Positions 20,821-28,166 of a stretch of DNA of 34,471 bases are shown here, in pieces. Position 1 is the stretch's first letter. Each line of letters opens with the position of its first letter. A program made the position numbers and the translations under genes. Under the pieces are notes generated by a model. It had not been told where the DNA came from. It ran no database searches and saw only the letters and a program-made list of their open reading frames with translations. Origin of the DNA: a virus; the IMG/VR virus record IMGVR_UViG_3300044814_000051, positions 1 to 34,471 of that record; one strand, written 5' to 3'.

Positions 20821-21459
20821 TCACCATGCAGTCCCTGCGAGGTACCAGCGCCAGGGCACCACCTGAGTGGAGGTGTAGCCGTTGTTCGTGTCAGGGTTGG
20901 TAGCGGGCAGCTCGCCCTTCAGCCCGATCGACAACTCCTGGGCATTGGGGTTCTTGTCAAAGTGGGGGCTCACGACCGAGTTAACGCCCTGGTAGATGAA
21001 CACCACCTCGTCGTCGTTCTCCGACTGCCAGCCGAGCATCGAGCGAACCTCCTTGCCCACCAGGGGCGCGGAGAACCCGGTGATGACGTTGGCCCCGGTC
21101 CCGGAGGTGGTGTAGTTGCCGCCCGTGCCCGCCAGGGTGTTGGCGTCCGCCATGTTGAAGGCGAAGGCGAGGTTCACCTTGCTGATCTCGTTGAGGACGC
21201 ACGAGCCCTCGATGCTGTCCCCGGTGCCCAGCACGTGGGTCGCGTAATACGACTCAGCCGGCACGAAGTCAGAGAACGTCGGCGTGCGAGAGACGGTCAG
21301 TCCTGCGGACGTTCCGCCGACCGCGAACCACCCGGTCCAGGCCTGGGTGAACTTGCCTCCCACAACGGTGAGCGTCGGCACGGTGGTCCCGGCTCCGGAC
21401 ATGTAAATGGTGCCAGCCCCGAAGTGATTCTTGGTTGGGGTAAGAGTTGCGGTGCCCAT
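20821..21459 (-). CDS. Major tail protein
   Basis: 212 residues; the ATG has AGGAGG 8 nt upstream, a strong SD fitting a highly made protein. The beta-rich sequence (ATLTPTKNHFGAGTIYMSG...TLTVVGGKFTQAWTGWFAVGGTSAGLTVSRTPTFSDF...SIEGSCVLNEISKVNLAFAFN) has the form of siphovirus tail-tube subunits that stack in rings around the tape measure. It sits between tail terminator and chaperones as expected. Confidence 0.82.
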   Translation of the reverse strand: MGTATLTPTKNHFGAGTIYMSGAGTTVPTLTVVGGKFTQAWTGWFAVGGTSAGLTVSRTPTFSDFVPAESYYATHVLGTGDSIEGSCVLNEISKVNLAFAFNMADANTLAGTGGNYTTSGTGANVITGFSAPLVGKEVRSMLGWQSENDDEVVFIYQGVNSVVSPHFDKNPNAQELSIGLKGELPATNPDTNNGYTSTQVVPWRWYLAGTAW

Positions 21460-21474
21460 CCTTTGGGCCTCCTT

Positions 21475-21936
21475 CTAGACGATTACCAGTCCGACGGGCG
21501 TGAACACGAACTCAAGCGAGAGCATGTAACGCGCTATTGCCGCCGGGTCATTGCCAGCGCGGCGCGGCTCTGCCATGCAGGTCACACCGTGCAGGTCCGC
21601 GCTGAGAAATCCACCGGGAATGGTGAAGATCCCGTGCGCGAGGTTGCCAAGGCAGGCGTCCCTGATCGCCTCGGCGGTAATGCTCGCCCGGTTCCACGCG
21701 GGGCGAGTGCTGTTGGGGGCTTTCGCCCAGGCGTCCACCTGCATCACCGCGATACGGGTGGCGATGTACGGGCTGGGCATGCCGCCCAGTGAGGCTGACA
21801 CGGTGACGAAGTCCTGTCCGGGCCAGTCTTTCGGCTGCGGCAGCGTAGTAGCCACCTCAGTCGCTGCCAGCTCTGGCAGGCTCTTCAGCCAGGCCACCGC
21901 CACCTGGAACGATCCAGGTCGCTTCTGCACGGTCAT
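21475..21936 (-). CDS. Tail terminator/completion protein (putative)
   Basis: 153 residues. MTVQKRPGSFQVAVAWLKSLPEL...VATTLPQPKDWPGQDFVTVSASLGGMPSPYIATRIAVMQVDAWAKA and IRDACLGNLAHG show the helix-strand-strand plan of tail terminators (lambda gpU/HK97-like), which cap the tail tube. It lies between the neck protein and the major tail protein. Its start touches the stop of the upstream frame. Confidence 0.65.
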   Translation of the reverse strand: MTVQKRPGSFQVAVAWLKSLPELAATEVATTLPQPKDWPGQDFVTVSASLGGMPSPYIATRIAVMQVDAWAKAPNSTRPAWNRASITAEAIRDACLGNLAHGIFTIPGGFLSADLHGVTCMAEPRRAGNDPAAIARYMLSLEFVFTPVGLVIV

Positions 21937-22508
21937 CAGGGACCTCCTGTCGTAGGCGGCGGCGCGGGCGCAGGTGCCGCAGCCGGGCCAGTGACCGGCG
22001 ATGTGACTGCCGGCTGCTTGCTGGCAGCCTGAACAGCCGTCATGGTCAGCCTGATGACGACCTGGAGGCCATTCACGCCAAACCGTAGAATCCCCCCGGC
22101 TATCCAGAAGAACAGACGGCCCGAACGGGCACCGCTAGAACCACGTGAAACAACCCGGGCACCACTGGAACCGCCAGTCCCGGAGCGGCCACGACGACCG
22201 AACCGTACCCACGTGCCGTCGTTCTTACGGTAACCACTCGCACCTGCTGCTACTGCGTCTGCCCTGAGCAGGCGGTTAACCGCAGCATTAAGGCTCTTGG
22301 CGGTGTGAGGAGCCTTAGGAGGAGCACCCTTAAGCAACGCTGCAAACGCCTGCTTTTGTGCTTTCTTCTGGGCGGCGAGCGCCTGCTTTTGTGCTTTCTT
22401 CTGGGCGGCGAGCGCCTGCTTTTGCGTAGAAATCTGCTTCTTCTGCTCAGCCTCATGCTTCTTCTGCGTAGCGAGTCCGAATGGCTGCTCGATTCTAGCG
22501 CTGCCTTC
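21936..22508 (-). pseudogene. C-terminal part of the neck-ART protein in the -1 frame
   Basis: This frame opens after a TAA at 22511-22509 and continues the Lys/Gln-rich coiled coil of the upstream protein (QPFGLATQKKHEAEQKK), then TAKSLNAAVNRLLRADAVAAG, a GTWVRFGRRGR basic patch and a hydrophobic FFWIAGGILRFGVNGLQVVI segment before a Pro/Ala tail. The upstream frame instead becomes Arg/Ser-rich over the same bases. No SD or ATG introduces it (a TTG at 22337 is the only modest start). The two frames probably make one protein, joined by a -1 shift between 22508 and 22480, or were split by an indel or sequencing error. Confidence 0.55.
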
Positions 22509-23626
22509 TTATTGGCAAGCGTAAGCTTGAGATTATCGTGAGTTGTCAGCTTCTTCTGCGTTGCCTCATGCTTCTTGATATTGAGAGCAAAATTATCCTT
22601 GACAGAAACCTTAGGAGTAGCAGTCTTCACTTGCTCTATATCTATTTCCACTTCCGTGTGGCCGGCTTCATCAATGTTCTCCCTACGAGCAATAACCTTG
22701 AACTTCCCAGTCGCTAGCAGGTGTTCTTTCTCGAAATCAAACCCAGTATTGGCTACTGTCTCGATGTTAACAGACTTGGCTCCCTTCAGCCTAAACCCAA
22801 CATGAACAGTTTTGCCTTCAGTAGAAGACAGTGAAAGGTCACCCTTCGCAAAACCCTCGGCAACACGTGGATCACGTGAGTATGACGAAACAGGATCAGT
22901 AAAAACAGAACCAACCTTCTTGTTCGCGAGGAACTTCTCAGCCTGCCGTGGAGTGAAGTTAAAACCACGGTAAAGAGTTGGTGCTGACGTAGTGCCCGTC
23001 TTGAAATGTTCAATGATAGCCCGAGCATCCCTGCAGTCCACTTCCGAACCAGTGCAGACGCGGCCAGCGGAAATTTCCATCATGGCGGCCCGAATTCCTG
23101 TCGAATTGTGCTTCCATGCGTAGATAGCTTCCTCGTACACCCTATTCTTACGCTGCGCGGCGGTAGGAGCCGGCCCGTCGACCTTGCATTCGCTGCACTC
23201 CCAGTGGTGGCCCAGATCACGAACTACCCTGGGCTTGCTGAGATCGCCCCAGTCCTTATAACACTGCGGACGCAGAAACGGAGAGGGAGTCGCACCGGGA
23301 TGGTGAACGGTCTTGCCGAAGAACTGACCGGTGCAGTGATTGTGCAGTTGCCTGCCACTGTGTGAAGTGATGACGTGCGGCCTGGTGCCAAGCTCGACAT
23401 AGCAGGCGTAGAACGCCGTGGCACCAAGGTAGATGTGGCAGTCCGCGTCCACGTTCACGTAGATGGACGCCTTCAGCTCACCAGGAGGATGGGGGTCGCC
23501 GCAGACGGCCACCGGGCAGTCCGCCTCGGCACCGGCCTTCATGCGCTGCGCAAGCTCCTCGATGCAGGGGCGGGCACACTGAATGACCTGCTCCTGCCAG
23601 CCCGCGTTCATCACGACCTGACCCAC
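22250..23626 (-). CDS. HK97-gp10-like neck protein fused to an ADP-ribosyltransferase domain
   Basis: Residues about 10-126 have the gp10-like neck form: AQRMKAGAEADCPV, PPGELKASI, YLGATAFYACYVELGTRPHVI, HHPGATPSPFLRP. After a CxxC linker (ECSEC), residues about 160-335 read as an R-S-E class ADP-ribosyltransferase: TLYRGFNF (R220), VSSYSRDPRVAEGFA (S248/S250, the STS-like motif) and FEKEHLLATGKFKVIARR (E299-K-E301, the ExE motif). Such enzymes move ADP-ribose from NAD to a protein, as T4 Alt does on injection; Arg-specific enzymes have ExE. Residues 336-378 are a Lys-rich coiled coil. From about residue 379 the frame turns Arg/Ser-rich and is not believable. The start is GTG 23626 or, better spaced, ATG 23611. 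ART-coding DNA is visibly less GC-rich. Confidence 0.8.
   Translation of the reverse strand: MGQVVMNAGWQEQVIQCARPCIEELAQRMKAGAEADCPVAVCGDPHPPGELKASIYVNVDADCHIYLGATAFYACYVELGTRPHVITSHSGRQLHNHCTGQFFGKTVHHPGATPSPFLRPQCYKDWGDLSKPRVVRDLGHHWECSECKVDGPAPTAAQRKNRVYEEAIYAWKHNSTGIRAAMMEISAGRVCTGSEVDCRDARAIIEHFKTGTTSAPTLYRGFNFTPRQAEKFLANKKVGSVFTDPVSSYSRDPRVAEGFAKGDLSLSSTEGKTVHVGFRLKGAKSVNIETVANTGFDFEKEHLLATGKFKVIARRENIDEAGHTEVEIDIEQVKTATPKVSVKDNFALNIKKHEATQKKLTTHDNLKLTLANKKAALESSSHSDSLRRRSMRLSRRSRFLRKSRRSPPRRKHKSRRSPPRRKHKSRRLQRCLRVLLLRLLTPPRALMLRLTACSGQTQ
22348..22424 (-). repeat. 33-bp tandem repeat coding for Gln/Lys-rich coiled coil
   Basis: Two identical 33-bp units (22348-22380, 22381-22413) plus 11 bases of a third. 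In the -1 frame they encode an 11-residue QALAAQKKAQK repeat, in the other frame an Arg/Ser/Pro repeat. The length is a multiple of three, so copy number can change without changing frame. Confidence 0.85.
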
Positions 23627-23681
23627 TACAGGGTTCCCCGCCTTCCCGGCTCTAGGGACCTCTGCCCAGTACTATCGGGCG

Positions 23682-24011
23682 TCAGGAGTCAAGCAGACGC
23701 AGGCCTAGCTCCACGTCACCGGGCATGAGCACGCTCCGGGTAACCACCGAGTCCACGGTGTAAATCAGCTTCGTCTTCTCGTCCAGCAGGCGGTCGCCCT
23801 TGCGGCAGTCGGTACCCGGCTTCAGCAGACCGGTCACGTACTCGACAAAAGCCGAGCGACCGGTCTCCGGCGAGGCCACGAACTTGGTCTGCTGAACCAG
23901 CGACGCTGGCACCCCGGTGGCCGCCGGCTGGCTGCTGTCAGCCTCGTCGTCGTCCTCGGTCTGGTACGTGCCCCGCAGGATCGAGCAGGTAGTGGTCGCG
24001 ATGAACATCAC
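23682..24011 (-). CDS. Head-tail stopper/head closure protein (putative)
   Basis: 109 residues, beginning GTG-ATG just after the TGA of the connector gene. TTTCSILRGTYQTEDD...DDSQPAATGVPASLVQQTKFVASPETGRSAFVEYVTGLLKPGTDCRKGDRLLDEKTKLIYTVDSVVTR is a small beta barrel of the kind (SPP1 gp16/HK97 gp7 type) that closes the portal channel: an oligonucleotide-like R/V-E-Y-V-T-G-x-L-x-x-G-T-D...GDRLxD pattern common in actinophages. Position between connector and neck protein agrees. Confidence 0.7.
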   Translation of the reverse strand: MMFIATTTCSILRGTYQTEDDDEADSSQPAATGVPASLVQQTKFVASPETGRSAFVEYVTGLLKPGTDCRKGDRLLDEKTKLIYTVDSVVTRSVLMPGDVELGLRLLDS

Positions 24012-24815
24012 TCACGTCCGCATCTGGTTCCAGGGTGCACCGAGGTCATCATTGATCGTCGGGTTCATCAGCCGCGCGTACGGGAACGGGCGCTGAATCT
24101 TGACACTACGCGATTTCAACCATGTCACCCAGCGAAGGCAGCGCCTGGCCATCGGCCCAATCACCAGCGCGTCGGCCAGCAGAGTCCCACTCGTCCCGGA
24201 CTGGTTGACGTTGATCGCGTCATAGCTGCTGAACGTCCCGGGATTGTCCGTCACCCAGGCGGCCTCCCACGCGGTGGCACACTTCAGCCAGTACTGGTCC
24301 CGGTCGGTCAGCACGTCCTCTTCGGCTCCCAGGCCCACCAGCAGCTCGTACAACGGCCTGCCGATCAGGCCCTCGATCACGCTGTAAGCGACAGCCAGGT
24401 TCGTCTCGTTCACGTCCGTGCGACCGGTGACGCTGGTGACATCGGCCAGCGAGCAGAACGTCTCCGGTGGCGGCCCTGCCTGAGAGAACAGCGACGCCTG
24501 CACCGAGACGGCGATGAACCCGTCGGACGGGAACGTCTGCACACCGCCCGGGTACGACACCTGAAAGCTGGCCAGGTAGTTCCCCGGGATATTTGTGTCG
24601 CCGGGAGCCCAGATGTACTGGACGGTGCCGTCAGCAGGCAGCCCGGTCACCAAAGCCGATGCGTTCACCGCCAGGTTCTGCGATCCCTCGGCGGCCATCA
24701 GGAACTGCACGCCAATCGCCTGCGTCAGGTCGATCGGGTCCCCGAGCGCGTCAGTCAGCGACGTGGCCAGCACTGGCAGAACGTCGCCGCTCTTTATATA
24801 GAAATCAGTTTGCAT
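24012..24815 (-). CDS. Head-tail connector with an N-terminal BppU-like domain
   Basis: 267 residues. Residues about 1-110 (FYIKSGDVLPVLATSLTDALGDPIDLTQAIGVQFLM...VQYIWAPGDTNIPGNYLASFQVSYPGGVQTFPSDGFIAVSV) match the immunoglobulin-like N-terminal domain of baseplate upper protein BppU (PF10651 form). Residues about 118-250 (CSLADVTSVTGRTDVNETNLAVAYSVIEGLIGR, DQYWLKCATAWEAAWVTDNPG) are the helical gp6/gp15-type adaptor that sits on the portal. The adaptor assignment fits its place before the stopper. The join of a tail-associated Ig domain to an adaptor is unusual and coincides with the adjoining fibre cassette. Confidence 0.72.
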   Translation of the reverse strand: MQTDFYIKSGDVLPVLATSLTDALGDPIDLTQAIGVQFLMAAEGSQNLAVNASALVTGLPADGTVQYIWAPGDTNIPGNYLASFQVSYPGGVQTFPSDGFIAVSVQASLFSQAGPPPETFCSLADVTSVTGRTDVNETNLAVAYSVIEGLIGRPLYELLVGLGAEEDVLTDRDQYWLKCATAWEAAWVTDNPGTFSSYDAINVNQSGTSGTLLADALVIGPMARRCLRWVTWLKSRSVKIQRPFPYARLMNPTINDDLGAPWNQMRT

Positions 24816-24818
24816 TTC

Positions 24819-27800
24819 TTACTCACTCTCCCCTGCCAGTATCGGACTCCGCAGGACATTAGAGAATGTGGCGGAAGGACCGACCATTACCCGGCCCTGC
24901 TTTAGCGTCACGTAGCCCAGGCTCTGGCTATTGGTGCCGGATACTTCCGGCAGCGGCAATTGCACTGACCCGGCAGACGAGAATGCCTCAGTACCAGTGC
25001 CTGATGCCCTCATCGGCCGCATAGACAATGAGCCCGCGCAAGAGAACGACTGTCCTGTCCCTCCCGGCTCGGTAAGCTTCTTCAGCTTCAACAACCCGGT
25101 ACCAGTAAAGACTTCCGAAGTGGTGCCAGCCTCAGTGAGCTTTCTGAGTGCCAGCGACCCGGTGCTGGTAAACGTCTCGGTTACAGTGCCTGCCGCTTGC
25201 AGCTTATGCAGAGACAACGACCCGGTACAGGTAAACGTCTCGGTACCCGCAGCCGCCTCAGCCAGCTTCCGGGTTGCCAGGGAACCGGCGGCTGCGAAGA
25301 TCTCGGAGCTGGTGCCTGCCTCCGCCAGCTTACGCAGGGACAAGCTGCCGGTACTGGAGAACGACTGGGCAGCACCGGACTCGGTGAGCTTCCTGGCTGT
25401 CAGGCCACCAGTGCCAGAGAACGTCTCAGCACCAGTGCCAGACATCGACGGCCTGCGCAGAATCAGGCCGCCGGAGCAGGAGAACGACTGGGCGGTGCCC
25501 GACTCGGTGAGCTTGCGCAGTGACAGCGAGCCGAAGGCTGACCCTGCCGGTACCATAACCACGGCACCCTGCTCCTGTAGCTTCTTCAGCTTCAGCGAGC
25601 CCGAACAGGTGAAGATACCGACAGCGGAAGCGGTCACGGTCAGCTTGCGCAGACTCAGGCTGCCTGTGCTAGAAAACGACTGCACCGCCCCGGCTTCGGT
25701 GAGCTTGCGCAGACTCAGGCTTCCCGAGCAGAAGAATGACTGCGCTGTTCCGGCTTCGGTCAGCTTCTTCGGCTTCAGTGACCCCGTACCGGTGAAAATC
25801 TCAGTGCTGGTACCAGCCTCGGTGAGCTTCTTCGGCTTCAGGCCGCCGGTACTGGTAAACGTCTCGGTAACGGTTCCAGCCTCGGTGAGCTTCTTCGGCT
25901 TCAGGCTGCCGGTACTGGTAAACGTCTCGGTAACGGTTCCGGACATCAGCACCCTGTGCAGGGCTAGCGATCCTGCGGTCGCCTGGGGAACATTCAGCCA
26001 TGCGAATTTAGCTGTCTTCGCGGTACTCGGCGGCCCCCATACCGTCGACCACACCCACACGTACAGCGAAGACAGGAGTACCGGATCGGCCGTGCTGTAC
26101 TGGTTCGTCCAGCTCAGCCCGTTCGCACTGGTGTCAAAGTACAGTGTCCCTGCTACCTCGCGGATACGCAGCCACGCGTGGTTGACCGGGTCGAACGCCA
26201 GGAGGTGCCCTGGCCCTGTCCGGTTGCCGACACCACCGCCCGGGTTCCAGTAAACGGTCAGGTTGCCGGCCTCGGACACAAACCAGACAGAAACAGGTCC
26301 CCACTGATTCGGCTCGGTAGCAGTCGACTCCAGGACAAGACCCGACGAGGCACTCTCCCCGCTGATAGCGGCATCACCGCCATCTGGCATGTTGACTGTG
26401 ACAGAACTGCCGGTCAGGTCGTAAGGAGCGTTCGATACCACCCCGGCATCGCTCCAGCTAGACAGGAACACAGGGTTGGAGACATTCAGCGTGCCACCGG
26501 ACTCAGCCACGGTACCTCCGCCAGCTGTCCAGGAATTCCACTTGGTGCTGTCGACGGAAGAACCGGAGAACGGATCAGTCAGCGACAGCGTCTTGGGCAG
26601 CGTCAGCCCGGTCTCCGTCAGCTTCCGCAACGTCAGGGAGCCTGTACTGGTGACCAGCGGAATGTTAGTCCCGGCCATCTTCAGCTTCCTCGGAGTCAGG
26701 GAGCCAGAGGTGGTAACAGCAGCAGGCGAGGCGTTGAACACCGTACCCGCCAGCTTCAGCTTCCTCGGGGTCAGCGAGCCAGAGCTGGTAGGAATGACGG
26801 TACCAACAGCACCACTTATAGCCGCCAAGCCAGTCCAGGCCGATGCAGCTCCTTGAGACTGATCGGCAACGGCCATATTGTCAAGGTAATAAATACCAGT
26901 ATTAGTCTGGCCAAACACCATGTACGGAGAGCTGCAAGTAGTATTCCCTGTGCCACTAGATGTCTGGTAGTCAATTTGCGTACCTGAACTGTTGAAAATC
27001 CATGCCTCAGCCAGGCCAGTGGTCGCGCTCAAGTGATAATGCGTCACCACACGGTACCACTGGCCAGCACTTATTACTCCGGCACCTATAGTCCAGATGC
27101 CAGTCTGGGAACCAGTAGTACCGGACGACGGCGAGTTTGAAACCTCCAGATTCCAGTTACTGCCGTTCGGAGCAAATGCCGTTGCAGCAGCAGCCACACC
27201 AACACTGCTTACTACGTCGCCGGCGCAACGAAAATAGCCGCCTGTCGCGGTGCTCGTTGGAATGTAGATCCAGGCACGTGTGTAAACATCAGTAGAACTG
27301 CCGGTATACGCCCAGTTCAGCTCACCAGTATTAATAGCGTAGCCCAGTGACCCGGATTGCGCTGCTGCCGTAGCGAACGTAGAATTCGCAAAAGCAATCG
27401 AATCAAAAGCGGTACCTGACTGGCCACCGGAATTCGCAGTGGTGACCACCGTAGTATTCGTACCACCCTCGGCAGTATTGTTCCGTATGTAGCCAGGTGA
27501 AGAAATCACCGGATTCTGCAGACTCAGCGAGCCTGAGCAGGTGACGATCGGCACGAACGGCGTACTGAGGCCGATGTTGACCTCAGCGGCCGACAGCGTA
27601 GCGGCGAAAGTCGGAGTTCCGGTGACAGCGGTCGTCTGGTAGTACCCGGCACAGGTAATGCCGGCGACGGTACCGGTGTCACCCGCTGTCCAGCCCGCCG
27701 TGATGCCGGAGAGTGTCTGCCCGGAGCCAGTCCATCCCAGGTTGACGATCCACAACTCATCAGCCATCTGCGTGGCGGTCGGCACCCCGACGTTGATTGC

Positions 27801-28166
27801 CGTGCTAGCCCCGGAGCTGGCCTTATTGGTCGCCCCGTCCACGGTAGGCACCGCTGGCCAGCCCCCGGTGGCGTACCACTCCGTCAGCTCCCACGCCGAA
27901 ACGTACGAGCCGGTCCAGGACACGGCGAAACTGTGCGTAGTAGCTGTCGCCGTCATGGAAACGGTCTGCACCCGTAGGCTCGTGTTGCTGACTGCCCCGT
28001 TGTTGTGCCACCCGGACGGGAAGGTGGGCGTCGGGTTCGCGCCGATGCTGAGCCTCAGGACCAGCAGATTGCCGACCGCCACCGGGTTGGTCACCGACGC
28101 TGTGAAGCTGGTCCCTGCGGCAGCGGACCCGGAGTTGTGCTGGACCCTGGTGATCGTGGTAGCCAT
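24819..28166 (-). CDS. Large repeat-built tail fibre/adhesin with jelly-roll and LamG domains
   Basis: 1115 residues. Order: N-terminal jelly-roll domain (about 1-215; SFTASVTNPVAVGNLLVLRLSIG...HSFAVSWTGSYVSAWELTEW), a LamG-like domain (about 225-450; GYFRCAGDVVSSVG...WNLEVSNSPSSG...TGIYYLDNMAVAD), three repeats, a second concanavalin-like domain (about 520-720; DPFSGSSVDSTKWNSWTAGG...LYFDTSANGLSWTNQYS), then about 16 tandem 20-21-residue repeats with core GSLSLRKLTEAGT, and a short tail. The two sugar-binding-type folds suggest a receptor-binding fibre; the repeats probably form a regular beta shaft. Its start overlaps the stop of the next repeat protein. It lies between capsid and connector genes rather than with the tail-tip genes. 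Confidence 0.75.
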   Translation of the reverse strand: MATTITRVQHNSGSAAAGTSFTASVTNPVAVGNLLVLRLSIGANPTPTFPSGWHNNGAVSNTSLRVQTVSMTATATTHSFAVSWTGSYVSAWELTEWYATGGWPAVPTVDGATNKASSGASTAINVGVPTATQMADELWIVNLGWTGSGQTLSGITAGWTAGDTGTVAGITCAGYYQTTAVTGTPTFAATLSAAEVNIGLSTPFVPIVTCSGSLSLQNPVISSPGYIRNNTAEGGTNTTVVTTANSGGQSGTAFDSIAFANSTFATAAAQSGSLGYAINTGELNWAYTGSSTDVYTRAWIYIPTSTATGGYFRCAGDVVSSVGVAAAATAFAPNGSNWNLEVSNSPSSGTTGSQTGIWTIGAGVISAGQWYRVVTHYHLSATTGLAEAWIFNSSGTQIDYQTSSGTGNTTCSSPYMVFGQTNTGIYYLDNMAVADQSQGAASAWTGLAAISGAVGTVIPTSSGSLTPRKLKLAGTVFNASPAAVTTSGSLTPRKLKMAGTNIPLVTSTGSLTLRKLTETGLTLPKTLSLTDPFSGSSVDSTKWNSWTAGGGTVAESGGTLNVSNPVFLSSWSDAGVVSNAPYDLTGSSVTVNMPDGGDAAISGESASSGLVLESTATEPNQWGPVSVWFVSEAGNLTVYWNPGGGVGNRTGPGHLLAFDPVNHAWLRIREVAGTLYFDTSANGLSWTNQYSTADPVLLSSLYVWVWSTVWGPPSTAKTAKFAWLNVPQATAGSLALHRVLMSGTVTETFTSTGSLKPKKLTEAGTVTETFTSTGGLKPKKLTEAGTSTEIFTGTGSLKPKKLTEAGTAQSFFCSGSLSLRKLTEAGAVQSFSSTGSLSLRKLTVTASAVGIFTCSGSLKLKKLQEQGAVVMVPAGSAFGSLSLRKLTESGTAQSFSCSGGLILRRPSMSGTGAETFSGTGGLTARKLTESGAAQSFSSTGSLSLRKLAEAGTSSEIFAAAGSLATRKLAEAAAGTETFTCTGSLSLHKLQAAGTVTETFTSTGSLALRKLTEAGTTSEVFTGTGLLKLKKLTEPGGTGQSFSCAGSLSMRPMRASGTGTEAFSSAGSVQLPLPEVSGTNSQSLGYVTLKQGRVMVGPSATFSNVLRSPILAGESE
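24960..25950 (-). repeat. Tandem 60-63-bp repeats (21-residue unit)
   Basis: About 16 diverged units coding for the pattern xxTETFTSTGSLxLRKLTEAG. The strongest conservation is GSL.LRKL.E.G; the segment between units alternates mainly between a TETF/SEIF and an AQSF type. Related units fill 28250-29240. Confidence 0.85.

Noticed and set aside
24931-26253. Plus-strand frame of 440 codons opposite the repeat fibre
   Set aside because: Antisense of the 63-bp repeats; its Pro/Val/Ser periodicity mirrors the coding strand.
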